Assembly (NCBI RefSeq): GCF_045862395.1
Contig: NZ_AP023087.1
Location: 3,348,001 to 3,412,000 of the forward strand
Origin: Marinicellulosiphila megalodicopiae
GTDB lineage: Bacteria; Pseudomonadota; Gammaproteobacteria; Pseudomonadales; Natronospirillaceae
Length of the DNA stretch: 64,000 bases
Reading direction: 5' to 3'
Part shown: piece after piece, positions 56,597 to 64,000 of the stretch
Layout of the letters: every line of letters begins with the position of its first letter
Numbering within the stretch: the first letter of the stretch is position 1
Notes under the pieces: model-generated
Database searches by the model: none
The model's input: only the letters and a program-made list of their open reading frames with translations
What the model was told of the DNA's origin: nothing
Position numbers and translations under genes: made by a program

Positions 56597-58287
56597 TACA
56601 TCAACTCATCTCTGCGCTCTGAAAAAAACCCTTTTGGCCAACGATCTATAAACTCTCCATCATCATCAATTCTTAATTTTTTAACCTGCACACCATTTTC
56701 AGATGGATCTAAATAAACAATCGATACATCTTTTGTAGAAACTGGTTTAATTCCATCAGGTAACTCACCATCTGTTGTTTGGCGTATTCTTTTAAGTAGT
56801 CTTAATATTAGGTGTTCGCTGTGGGTTTCTATTAGAAATGATTTGTTGTTTCTGTTTTCTAGAAATAGATCTGCTAGCTCTACTTGTAAACGAGGGTGTA
56901 TGTGTAATTCGGGTTGTTCTATGCTTACAAAATTTAGGTTGTCATATATGGATGCAACCAACAACGGGAGCATTTGAGATATTCCTGTGCCTAATTGATT
57001 TGAAAACAAATAATGTCCAGTTTGTTTTTCATAGAATCTTACTATTTGTTTGTTTAGCACATTATTATTTGTTGGTGTTTCTAAATTTATGCTTTTTGCC
57101 AAACTATCGGACTTTAATTCATAACCTGTTTTTAATTTATTTTCACCCAGCCAATGAGAGCACTTGGACAGTAATTGTTCTATTTTATTTTCTTTATTGG
57201 GTGATTTGTATATTAAATCCCATGCAGCTGTTCCATCAAACCATGCTTTTTGTTCAATGTTTGCATTAGGCAAAAAATTGCTATCAGGAATTATTCTTAT
57301 TGGTCCAATCGCTGCATTTTTCTTGAGTATTTTTTTCAAATGATCGAAAGGTTTTAAACAGGTTAATGTAAATATATTATTTAACATTCGATAATTGACA
57401 TATATTTCATTAGGCTCTAATTCTGAACCTTTAAAAGAGTTTGAAAAATCACATAATGTGTTTGGAATAGATCCAAAACCTTCACATTTTATAGGGATTG
57501 GTGGAATAAATAATTCAAATATTGAAGTGGTTTTATTTTCTTCAATGTCAATTTTAGTATTATTATCTGGTAACATTGCAAGTGAATGATTCTCAAGGGC
57601 TTGTTCAAATTCACTTAAATCAATTCCTAACTTCGTAAACTTATCAGCTTTACTTATTTTTGATTCCGGATAATCGAAAAAACTTTCTTTCATATCTGCC
57701 ACTGTCCATTTACTCATGCTTTGTTCAAATTCATTTAGCAAAAGATTATGGCGTGTATTTAGTTCAATAATTTTAGTGTCTTTACCATTAGGTGAGGATT
57801 CAATACGAGCATAAAATTTATTATTCAACCAAATTCTAGCGTTTTTCACAAAAGCAGTTTCAGATTGTTTAGACCAAGCTATTTCTAGTTCGATTTCAAA
57901 CGCATTAATATCAGCGGCCACATCATTAAGTTCAATTGTTTTTTCCACACCAAATAGTGATGATAAATAGTCATAATCTTCATCGTCCGCCCCAAAAATA
58001 TCAATATTACTTAATTCTGCTTTTAAACTAATTCTTATAGTCTTATCAAGATCACCACCATTAACTAATGACTGGAATCCACCAATTCTATTATTCCCTG
58101 AAGCGTCCAAAGTCTGAGGGTCGCAATGGCCTTTTTCTAAAATCTGTTGTACGTAAGCCAAAGCCATCAAAATAGAACTTTTACCCACACTGTTTGGGCC
58201 TACCAATACAGTGACTTGGGATAGATCTATAGTTTGAGTGTCTTTGAATGATCTAAAGTTTGTTAATGATATTTTTGTTAGTTTCAT
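56596..58287 (-). CDS. AAA15/OLD-like ATPase
   Basis: The 563-residue protein starts with the AAA15 signature LTKISLTNFRSFKDTQTIDL, then Walker A GPNSVGKSS (about residues 30-38). The ABC-type signature region (NQLGTGISQMLPLL) comes late, with Walker B SIEQPELHIHP (about 457) and the switch His in LIETHSEH. There is no TOPRIM domain, so it needs a separate effector, probably the PLD-like protein whose gene overlaps its end. OLD-like ATPases sense phage or DNA damage in systems such as Gabija, Septu and retrons. The gene lies 3 bp after the RloC-like gene. A large insert between the two nucleotide-binding halves (about 70-420) is rich in acidic residues and may be the sensor. Confidence 0.85.
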   Translation of the reverse strand: MKLTKISLTNFRSFKDTQTIDLSQVTVLVGPNSVGKSSILMALAYVQQILEKGHCDPQTLDASGNNRIGGFQSLVNGGDLDKTIRISLKAELSNIDIFGADDEDYDYLSSLFGVEKTIELNDVAADINAFEIELEIAWSKQSETAFVKNARIWLNNKFYARIESSPNGKDTKIIELNTRHNLLLNEFEQSMSKWTVADMKESFFDYPESKISKADKFTKLGIDLSEFEQALENHSLAMLPDNNTKIDIEENKTTSIFELFIPPIPIKCEGFGSIPNTLCDFSNSFKGSELEPNEIYVNYRMLNNIFTLTCLKPFDHLKKILKKNAAIGPIRIIPDSNFLPNANIEQKAWFDGTAAWDLIYKSPNKENKIEQLLSKCSHWLGENKLKTGYELKSDSLAKSINLETPTNNNVLNKQIVRFYEKQTGHYLFSNQLGTGISQMLPLLVASIYDNLNFVSIEQPELHIHPRLQVELADLFLENRNNKSFLIETHSEHLILRLLKRIRQTTDGELPDGIKPVSTKDVSIVYLDPSENGVQVKKLRIDDDGEFIDRWPKGFFSERRDELM

Positions 58288-58290
58288 TTT

Positions 58291-60531
58291 TTATATACCC
58301 AGCTCAGTAATTATTTCTTCATCTATACATTCGACCACACCTGCCATCATATTGTAATGTCCAATTTGACCCGCTTTATCGAAAATATCTTGAAAAACTT
58401 GAAGATATACTTCATTTGTTTGTGTACCTTGATTTATGTATAAATCATCATGTATCGAATGAGACCCATCGTTTGTCCATGAAAACAGGGATTGGCAAAT
58501 AATTTTTTCGCGCCCATCAAAAAGATCACATATTTCATCTTTTTTCATCCCACCCCACATCGTAAAATAGTTTTCTAAAATTCTGCGTAATGTATTCTGT
58601 AGGTTAATACTTGATACATTTGATGATGCTACATCTTCCCACAACAATTCATATGCAGTTTGTATTGGATTGGTCTCGCAACGTAAAACTATTGAACCTT
58701 CACCTGTTTTTTTAACCTGCCAGAAACTCTCTTCACTTAAAAGATTTCCGGGTTTTCTTTTTTGATTAAAAGAAATTTCTTTATGAAAATACACATTATG
58801 CGTGAGAATGAATAACTGTTTAATCTGTGAGTTTTTATTCCTAACTTCTTCCATAACACCTTTTATTAAACTACTCACAATATATAGAATATCGCTATCT
58901 AATGATGAAATAGGATCATCAAATACCACTATGCGACTTGATGTTAAACCAGTTGATGACTGTGCACCTTTTATTAGATAGTAAAAATATAAAAATGAAA
59001 TAAAAGTCTTTTCACCTTCACTGAGTGAATGACTTGCATCATCACCATTGGAGCGAATAATCCGATAGTGTTTGCTTTCATCAGTTTCACCAAGTGAAAA
59101 TGAATGAAAACCAAACTTTCTCAATAAATCGTTAATGGCTTTTATCGTTGGTTGAATTGAAGTAGTTTGTTTTTCTAATTCTTTAACTTGATTTTGTAAC
59201 AAAAGAAGTCTTCTTTCTGTATCTTCAAGGCCTTTTTCCATTCCAGAAATAGTTGCATCTAAGCGCTTTTTTGAGTTTGTGTATTGTTTCAAGTCTGCAC
59301 TTAATTCATTTAGAATAAAGCTCCAAATCTGAGCAATTAACGTTTGTTTCTCACTCTTTATATTTGTTATTGTTGTATTATGAGTGTTGGTAGCTGTATT
59401 TGCTTCAGTTACAAATTTTTGTAATTTAGTTAATATTGGTTCAATTTTTTCTAATTCTATTTTTCTACTCGGTTCTTCTAGTTTTTTTGCCAATTTATCC
59501 TGGTTATTTTTTAAGCTTTGACGGAGTAATTGAACCTGAGAATCAAATAATTCTGAATTCAGAAATGTATTATTTAGATCTATATTTTTTTGTATATCTG
59601 TTATTAATTGATCATATGCACTTTGGTAATTTGATTGTAAATTTTTGATTATTTGAATGTCATCATCATATGCTTCGCTAAAGAATTCAGATAAATTATT
59701 AGCAAAGTGCTGATCCGTTGATTGCTGGCAAAATGGACAGGTATCTTGTTCATGATATTTAAGTCCTTGCTTCACCCAATCACTATTGCCTAATCGTTCA
59801 ATTAATGAAGCAATGTCAACATCTTGATTTCCGACAATAACTTTTTGAAGTATTAAATTCGACTCAGTGTTAATAATTTCATCAGCACACAGCTCTTCAA
59901 GTAACGATTCAGAAGTAGCATTTTCTAAAAACACGGTTTGCGCTTTTTCTTTTATAGTCTCAAGATCGTGTAATTCAGCAGTATTGATTTCAACTTCGGA
60001 TAATACTTTTAGTTTAAATCGTTCTTTATTACCACGTACACTTGATTCTGCAAATGCCTTTTCAAAATATGAGTCATGTAACTCTTTTTGTTTCCAGCAT
60101 TTTTCTTTTAATACTGGCTCTAAGTCGGTTAACTCTTTTCGTTTGCCTAAAATACCATCATCACCGTCCAATTGAATATTTAAGCTAGTGATTTTTTCTT
60201 CTTCTTTTTCAATTTTAGGTTTTAATTGAGCAATTTTTCGTTCAGCTTCAACCTGATTTTCACCTAAAGTGAATACACCTTGCAAAGGCCCATCTTGATT
60301 AAAGTTACTATCTACAAAATCTTGGTTGTAAACCATCGTCTCAAGCTGGACTCCACCATTCCAAATTAACTGGCAATGCTCATGCCCCATCAGTTGGGCA
60401 ATGACACGACTAATGGTTGTTTTTCCTGTGCCATTAGAGCCAAAAATATAATTGATGGCACGAAGATCGCTGAGTACTGCCATTTCCTGATACGTGGCAA
60501 CAGGTGGGTTGATTTGAATTTCGCTAATCAT
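58291..60531 (-). CDS. RloC/PrrC-like AAA13 ATPase with candidate anticodon-nuclease end
   Basis: The 746-residue protein belongs to the AAA_13 (RloC/PrrC) group. Walker A is FGSNGTGKTT (about residues 32-41). Coiled coils flank a zinc-hook-like CPFC (about 263). The ABC signature LSEGEK and Walker B FDDPISSLDSD (about 540) are present, followed by LTHNVYF. The C-terminus has RRILE (about 651) and, about 38 residues later, SHSIHDD. This resembles the Arg-Glu-His catalytic set of PrrC/RloC anticodon nucleases and the HEPN R...H pattern. PrrC-like proteins guard type I restriction enzymes and cut tRNA when the enzyme is blocked, and hsdS lies 74 bp upstream. tRNA cleavage is inferred, not shown; only one zinc-hook CxxC is seen. 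Confidence 0.8.
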   Translation of the reverse strand: MISEIQINPPVATYQEMAVLSDLRAINYIFGSNGTGKTTISRVIAQLMGHEHCQLIWNGGVQLETMVYNQDFVDSNFNQDGPLQGVFTLGENQVEAERKIAQLKPKIEKEEEKITSLNIQLDGDDGILGKRKELTDLEPVLKEKCWKQKELHDSYFEKAFAESSVRGNKERFKLKVLSEVEINTAELHDLETIKEKAQTVFLENATSESLLEELCADEIINTESNLILQKVIVGNQDVDIASLIERLGNSDWVKQGLKYHEQDTCPFCQQSTDQHFANNLSEFFSEAYDDDIQIIKNLQSNYQSAYDQLITDIQKNIDLNNTFLNSELFDSQVQLLRQSLKNNQDKLAKKLEEPSRKIELEKIEPILTKLQKFVTEANTATNTHNTTITNIKSEKQTLIAQIWSFILNELSADLKQYTNSKKRLDATISGMEKGLEDTERRLLLLQNQVKELEKQTTSIQPTIKAINDLLRKFGFHSFSLGETDESKHYRIIRSNGDDASHSLSEGEKTFISFLYFYYLIKGAQSSTGLTSSRIVVFDDPISSLDSDILYIVSSLIKGVMEEVRNKNSQIKQLFILTHNVYFHKEISFNQKRKPGNLLSEESFWQVKKTGEGSIVLRCETNPIQTAYELLWEDVASSNVSSINLQNTLRRILENYFTMWGGMKKDEICDLFDGREKIICQSLFSWTNDGSHSIHDDLYINQGTQTNEVYLQVFQDIFDKAGQIGHYNMMAGVVECIDEEIITELGI

Positions 60532-60565
60532 AATATTCCCTTAGATACAGTTTGAAAAAATTTAG

Positions 60566-60588
60566 CAGGATTAAATTTCAACATCCTG
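60566..60588 (-). terminator. Weak attenuator-like hairpin between hsdS and the RloC-like gene
   Basis: CAGGAT (60566-60571) pairs with ATCCTG (60583-60588) around an 11-base loop. On the minus strand a run of six T follows the stem after about five bases. The stem is only 6 bp, so termination would be partial at best. It could lower expression of the RloC-like gene and downstream genes relative to hsdMS. Confidence 0.3.
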
Positions 60589-60605
60589 ATAAGAATACTG
60601 CCAGT

Positions 60606-61748
60606 TTAAAGCTCTCCTCGAAAGGCTTTTTGATTTAGGCAACTGAATAAACTTTCACTCTCATGAAGATCATTTTCAACTTTCCCTTTCATTACAATAA
60701 TTGCTCTTACTATTTTTGAAAGCTTTTTTTGTCGACTGTATTCAGGAAGACAAAATTCAAAACTAGCCAATTCTGCTTGATTTAACTTCGGGATACTTGC
60801 TCTATCAGGAAGTGTTTTGGTGTAGGTTGTAAATATATTTGATAATAGAAGTAACCAAATAAATTCCCTAGTTGTTTTTCCTTCAATTGGTTTTATTGGA
60901 TACATATCTGCAGAACAAAGACCAATACTATTAGCCAGAGCACATTTTTTTAAGTAAGGTCGTATTTTTGAATAAAGCACATAACTCTCATCAAATAGAA
61001 ATTTTTTACTTATTAGCTTCTCCTCTCTTGCTGTTAGAGCAGGTAATAATCTACCCGTTCCTTTCTCAATTCGATCCGGCCCAAAATGTAGTAAATCAAT
61101 ATATTCTGGCCCTCTAGGGTCAACCATTTTTGCATCCAAAGTTACGACCTCACCAAATCTAGTCATTTTATCTTTTGATAAATCACCAAACATTTCCAAA
61201 AACACTGAGCGTAAAAAGTCGTCGGCTAGTTGAATGGCTTGCTGGCGTTTTCGGCGGATTGAATCTGCTTTGTCGAGAATGGCTGCGATTCTTTTTTGTT
61301 CGGCTAGTGGGGGGAATATTATTTTTGTTGATTTAATCATTCCTTGATTAATATTTGGTTGAGCACCGCCAAATGCATTGTTAATAAATTCAGGAACTTT
61401 ATTTAACAATGCATAATATACATATTTAGGAAATGCTTTTTCTTCATCTGGAATAATATTGCATACTGCTTGATTAGTAGCGGCATCTATCCCTAGCAAT
61501 GCCATTCGGCCAACAGTTGCGCCATACATTGCTAATAAAATCGCACCACTCTTTACTAATTTTGCACTGCTTTTTTCTATAGCTTCTGGAGTAATAAATT
61601 CCGATGCTTGAGTCACAACATTTTCTCTTAAATCACCAGACTTGATCCATGGAATCGACCCATTATAAAATTCACTTTTATTTCTAGAAGGAGTACCACC
61701 ACTTCCTGTAGAACAGAACTCTTCAATAGCAACTAAAGGCCAACTCAT
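60606..61748 (-). CDS. hsdS: HsdS, type I restriction specificity subunit
   Basis: The 380-residue protein has two target-recognition domains joined by conserved helices. The first starts with GGTPSRNKSEFYNGSIPWIKSGDL (in TRD1, about residues 17-40) and has GATVGRMALLG. The central spacer reads PPLAEQKRIAAILDKADSIRRKRQQAI (about 147-173). The second recognition domain (about 200-340) differs from the first and belongs to the SSU/Hsd type seen with DLLHFGPDRIEKG. HsdS gives the sequence specificity of the HsdM methylase and HsdR nuclease. Its ATG overlaps the stop of the 33-aa ORF upstream (CTATGA). The length is normal for a type I specificity subunit. Confidence 0.93.
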   Translation of the reverse strand: MSWPLVAIEEFCSTGSGGTPSRNKSEFYNGSIPWIKSGDLRENVVTQASEFITPEAIEKSSAKLVKSGAILLAMYGATVGRMALLGIDAATNQAVCNIIPDEEKAFPKYVYYALLNKVPEFINNAFGGAQPNINQGMIKSTKIIFPPLAEQKRIAAILDKADSIRRKRQQAIQLADDFLRSVFLEMFGDLSKDKMTRFGEVVTLDAKMVDPRGPEYIDLLHFGPDRIEKGTGRLLPALTAREEKLISKKFLFDESYVLYSKIRPYLKKCALANSIGLCSADMYPIKPIEGKTTREFIWLLLLSNIFTTYTKTLPDRASIPKLNQAELASFEFCLPEYSRQKKLSKIVRAIIVMKGKVENDLHESESLFSCLNQKAFRGEL

Positions 61749-61846
61749 AGCAAAACCTCCAATTCATCAATCCCATTCTTCAACCCCTGAATGTCCATTT
61801 CAAATTCCATCACCCCAATCAAACTATCTTTAAATTTATTGCTCAT
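61745..61846 (-). CDS. 33-aa ORF resembling a displaced HsdM C-terminal tail
   Basis: This small frame runs from ATG 61846 to TGA 61745-61747. It overlaps the YhcG-type gene at its 5' end (11 bases) and the hsdS start at its 3' end. Its last residues, FEMDIQGLKNGIDELEVLL, resemble the end of HsdM here (ALENDILKDLNELEAML), and hsdM normally ends by overlapping hsdS exactly in this way. It is therefore probably the old hsdM 3' end, left behind when the YhcG-type gene and a new hsdM end were placed between them. It has no recognisable ribosome site apart from GGGGACGAAG 5' of the ATG. It may be translated as a coupling peptide. Confidence 0.5.
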   Translation of the reverse strand: MSNKFKDSLIGVMEFEMDIQGLKNGIDELEVLL

Positions 61847-62909
61847 CTTCGTCCCCTAATTCTTTTGCTAATTCTTGTTCTATCACTTCAATACTCGGCA
61901 AGCTTGTTTTTAAATTGTCTGGTAGGGCTTGGGTGAGTTGGTATTCTGACACTCCGATGGGTGTCTCAATGCCTTTTAATGCATATTCGGCAACGAGCTT
62001 GTCTTTTTTACGGCAAAGCAATAAACCTACGGTGGCTTGGTCGTTGTCTTTTTTTAATTGGGCGTCTACTGCGTTGATGTAAAAGTTGAGTTTGCCCGCG
62101 TGCTCGGGTTCGAATTCGGTGGTTTTTAATTCGATTACCACGTAACAATGCAGCTGGGTATGGTAAAACAATAAATCTAGGTAGAAGTCTTTTTCTCCCA
62201 CATTTACGGGTACCTGTCTGCCCATGTACGCAAAGCCAGCGCCTAATTCTAATAAGAATTGAGTGATGTGTTTGACCAACCCTTTTTCAAGTTCTCGCTC
62301 GTTGTAATTGTCCGTTAAACTTAAAAAGTCAAACACATAAGGGTCTTTAAGGCTTTGTTTGGCTAAATCCGATTGTAGCGGTGGTAAGGTTTGTTCAAAG
62401 TTGGTGATTGCATTTGCTTTACGCTGGTATAAACCCGATTCAATTTGATGAATTAATACGGTTCGACTCCAGCCTTGTTTTTGTGTGTTTGTGATATAAA
62501 AATGCGCTTCTTGATCGCTTTGGCATTTACTGATGATGGCGATATTGTGACCCCAAGGAATTTGACATAATTGGGCAACAGCTTGTTGCCCAATTAAAGG
62601 GGAGGCTGACCAAAATACACACCACTGGCGTATGTATTTTAAATTACGCACAGAAAAGCCTTTAATATCAGGGAATTCATGCATTAAATCTTGGCTGAGT
62701 TGGTTTAAAAATCCGTCGCCCCAGGTACTGCTTTGTTGTTTTTCAACAATTTGCTCACCTAACTGCCAATAGAATTGTAACAACTCTTGGTTCACTCGCA
62801 CCGATGCTTGTAAACGTGTTTGCACAAACGTTTTTTTAAGTTGGGTTAACCAACTTTTATAGTCTTTGTCTTTTGTCAAATGTGAGGGGGTAATGTTTGA
62901 TGAAGGCAT
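61836..62909 (-). CDS. YhcG/DUF1016-family PD-(D/E)XK nuclease
   Basis: The 357-residue protein has the DUF1016 N-terminal region (about residues 15-190) with VNQELLQFYWQLGEQIVEKQ, WGDGFLNQLSQDL and FSVRNLKYIRQW. The C-terminal nuclease domain reads DFYLDLLFYH (about 238-247) then VVIELKTTEF (about 256-265), the Asp and Glu-x-Lys of the PD-(D/E)XK fold. YhcG proteins occur alone or inside type I restriction operons and are thought to act in defence or plasmid restriction. Its start overlaps the hsdM stop (TAATG) and it overlaps the 33-aa ORF at its end. It interrupts the normally adjacent hsdM and hsdS. Confidence 0.88.
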   Translation of the reverse strand: MPSSNITPSHLTKDKDYKSWLTQLKKTFVQTRLQASVRVNQELLQFYWQLGEQIVEKQQSSTWGDGFLNQLSQDLMHEFPDIKGFSVRNLKYIRQWCVFWSASPLIGQQAVAQLCQIPWGHNIAIISKCQSDQEAHFYITNTQKQGWSRTVLIHQIESGLYQRKANAITNFEQTLPPLQSDLAKQSLKDPYVFDFLSLTDNYNERELEKGLVKHITQFLLELGAGFAYMGRQVPVNVGEKDFYLDLLFYHTQLHCYVVIELKTTEFEPEHAGKLNFYINAVDAQLKKDNDQATVGLLLCRKKDKLVAEYALKGIETPIGVSEYQLTQALPDNLKTSLPSIEVIEQELAKELGDEDEQ

Positions 62910-64000
62910 TACAACATTGCCTCTAATTCATTCAAATCTTTTAAAATATCATTTTCCAATGCTTTTAATTTTTTCAAAATCACTTTAGGCGATTCAAATA
63001 CTTCTTCTGTATAAACCACTTCTTTGTAGCGGTTAATCGAAAGATCGTATTTATTGCTGACGATGTCTTTTTTGTCGACTACAAAAGCCTGTTGTTGTTT
63101 GTCACCAAAGGCTTTGTTTATTTTATTGGCTGTCGCGTTGCTTTCTACTAACTTGCGATATTGTTTCCACTTTGAAATAGCGTCGGGTAAGTCGTTACTG
63201 TTTTCGCCTTTTAGTTCAGTTCTTTTATCGTCAAGAGAAAACCCATCGGCTTGTAAATCGTAAAACCAAACTCGCTCGGTGGTGCCACCTTTGGTGAATA
63301 ACATGATGGCGGTGCTGACACCTGCATAAGGTTTGAAGACACCGCTAGGTAAACTGATGATGCCTTCGAGTTGGTTGTTTTCGATTAGCTCTTCTCGTAG
63401 TTGTTGATGGGCTTTTGATGAACCAAATAATACGCCGTCGGGTACGATGACTGCGGCGCGGCCACCAATTTTTAACATGCGTAATATTAATGCTGTGAAT
63501 AATAATTCTGTTTTTTTGGTTTTAACGGTGCGTAATAATTCGGGTGCGACGTCTTCGTCGTCTAGGCTGCCTTTAAAAGGTGGGTTGGCTAAGATTAAAT
63601 CAAACCCTTCTTTGGCTTCGTTTGGAAATTTTTCGCTAAAGCGCTGGCTTAGGGTGTCTTGATAATGAATGTCGGGTTCTGCTACGCCGTGCATGACTAA
63701 GTTCATGGCGGCTATTCGTAGCATGGTGGCATCAAAATCAAACCCGTGAAACATGTCGGTGTCTATGTGTTTGCGATGGGGAGTTAACAGGTCTCCTGTG
63801 TAGATGGTTTGTTTGGATTCTACGCCTTTGTCGTCTACTGTGGTTTCTTGAATGGTGCCGTCTTCAGAGCTGTATTTTTCGAGCATGAATTCGTACACAG
63901 TGCTTAAGAAACCAGCTGTACCACAGGCTGGGTCACAAATACGATCGGTTGCGCTTGGGTCCATTAAATCGACAATTGCACGGATGATGTGGCGTGGTGT
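62909..64000 (-). CDS. hsdM: HsdM, type I DNA methyltransferase subunit (partial)
   Basis: The frame enters from the right edge: the first visible codons read TPRHIIRAIVDLMDPS, the typical segment before motif I, so the gene extends beyond 64000 and the internal ATG at 63964 is not the start. Motif I is DPACGTAGF and the N6-adenine motif IV is NPPF (LANPPFKG, about 130 residues later). A GGRAAVIVPDGVLFG segment follows. The last residues form a leucine-rich helix (KKLKALENDILKDLNELEAML). HsdM methylates adenine at the sequence chosen by HsdS. It is the most upstream visible gene of the minus-strand defence operon, and its stop overlaps the YhcG gene start. Confidence 0.95.
   Translation of the reverse strand, partial: TPRHIIRAIVDLMDPSATDRICDPACGTAGFLSTVYEFMLEKYSSEDGTIQETTVDDKGVESKQTIYTGDLLTPHRKHIDTDMFHGFDFDATMLRIAAMNLVMHGVAEPDIHYQDTLSQRFSEKFPNEAKEGFDLILANPPFKGSLDDEDVAPELLRTVKTKKTELLFTALILRMLKIGGRAAVIVPDGVLFGSSKAHQQLREELIENNQLEGIISLPSGVFKPYAGVSTAIMLFTKGGTTERVWFYDLQADGFSLDDKRTELKGENSNDLPDAISKWKQYRKLVESNATANKINKAFGDKQQQAFVVDKKDIVSNKYDLSINRYKEVVYTEEVFESPKVILKKLKALENDILKDLNELEAML

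Noticed and set aside
56838..57269. Plus-strand frame of 143 codons inside the AAA15 gene
   Set aside because: Cys/Leu/Phe-rich with no ribosome site and lying wholly antisense to clear ATPase motifs; it would be the only gene on that strand in the island.
62909..63964. HsdM starting at the internal ATG 63964
   Set aside because: The frame is open to the window edge and encodes the conserved residues before motif I (TPRHIIRAIVDL), so the gene clearly continues past 64000.

Overview
The window is AT-rich DNA from a Gram-negative bacterium. Its lipoprotein signal peptides, small outer-membrane-type proteins, RavA/ViaA pair, type I restriction genes, IS66, IS110 and TnpA-REP transposases fit a gammaproteobacterium, probably with an aquatic or marine lifestyle. 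The genus cannot be named from sequence alone. No tRNA, rRNA or CRISPR array was seen. Almost everything here is accessory: mobile elements, polymorphic toxins with their immunity genes, and a defence island.

Region 1 (1-9035) begins with two small exported proteins on the minus strand and a large lipoprotein on the plus strand. A graveyard of mobile elements follows: a broken IS110-family transposase, an intact TnpA-REP (Y1/HUH) transposase, and an intact IS66 element (5791-8105) with inverted repeats and a perfect 8-bp target duplication. The IS66 sits in the last codons of a second TnpA-REP gene, and the pre-insertion gene (272 aa) can be rebuilt exactly.

Region 2 (9036-45691) is a polymorphic-toxin locus built on YD-repeat (Rhs-type) proteins. 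Its centre is a 7,319-residue protein (23732-45691, minus) with YD repeats, two chitin-binding-like modules, a fibronectin-III-like segment, a LysM domain, a hydrophobic segment, a Hint pretoxin domain and an HNH-type nuclease tip. Downstream come its immunity gene, a terminator, an orphan toxin tip with its own related immunity gene, and a second matching terminator. A second YD-repeat toxin (2,663 aa, 9875-17866) is a 5'-truncated paralogue of the giant with a different toxin tip and two small downstream immunity candidates. A paralogue of the region 1 lipoprotein lies divergently only 46 bp from it, followed by a small outer-membrane-type protein and an unknown protein.

Region 3 (46149-64000) is a minus-strand defence island. 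From the right edge: hsdM (partial), a YhcG/DUF1016 nuclease, a 33-aa ORF that looks like a displaced hsdM tail, hsdS, a RloC/PrrC-like ATPase with a candidate anticodon-nuclease end, an AAA15/OLD-like ATPase with a PLD-like partner, McrB, McrC and a PIN-like nuclease, all closely packed. After 187 bp comes a four-gene set: RavA-type MoxR ATPase, ViaA-type VWA protein, HEPN protein and CoiA-like zinc protein. No hsdR is visible. The most interesting candidates for new biology are the giant YD toxin with its recombining tip cassette, the RavA-ViaA-HEPN-CoiA set, and the AAA15/PLD and McrBC-PIN modules nested in the type I restriction operon.
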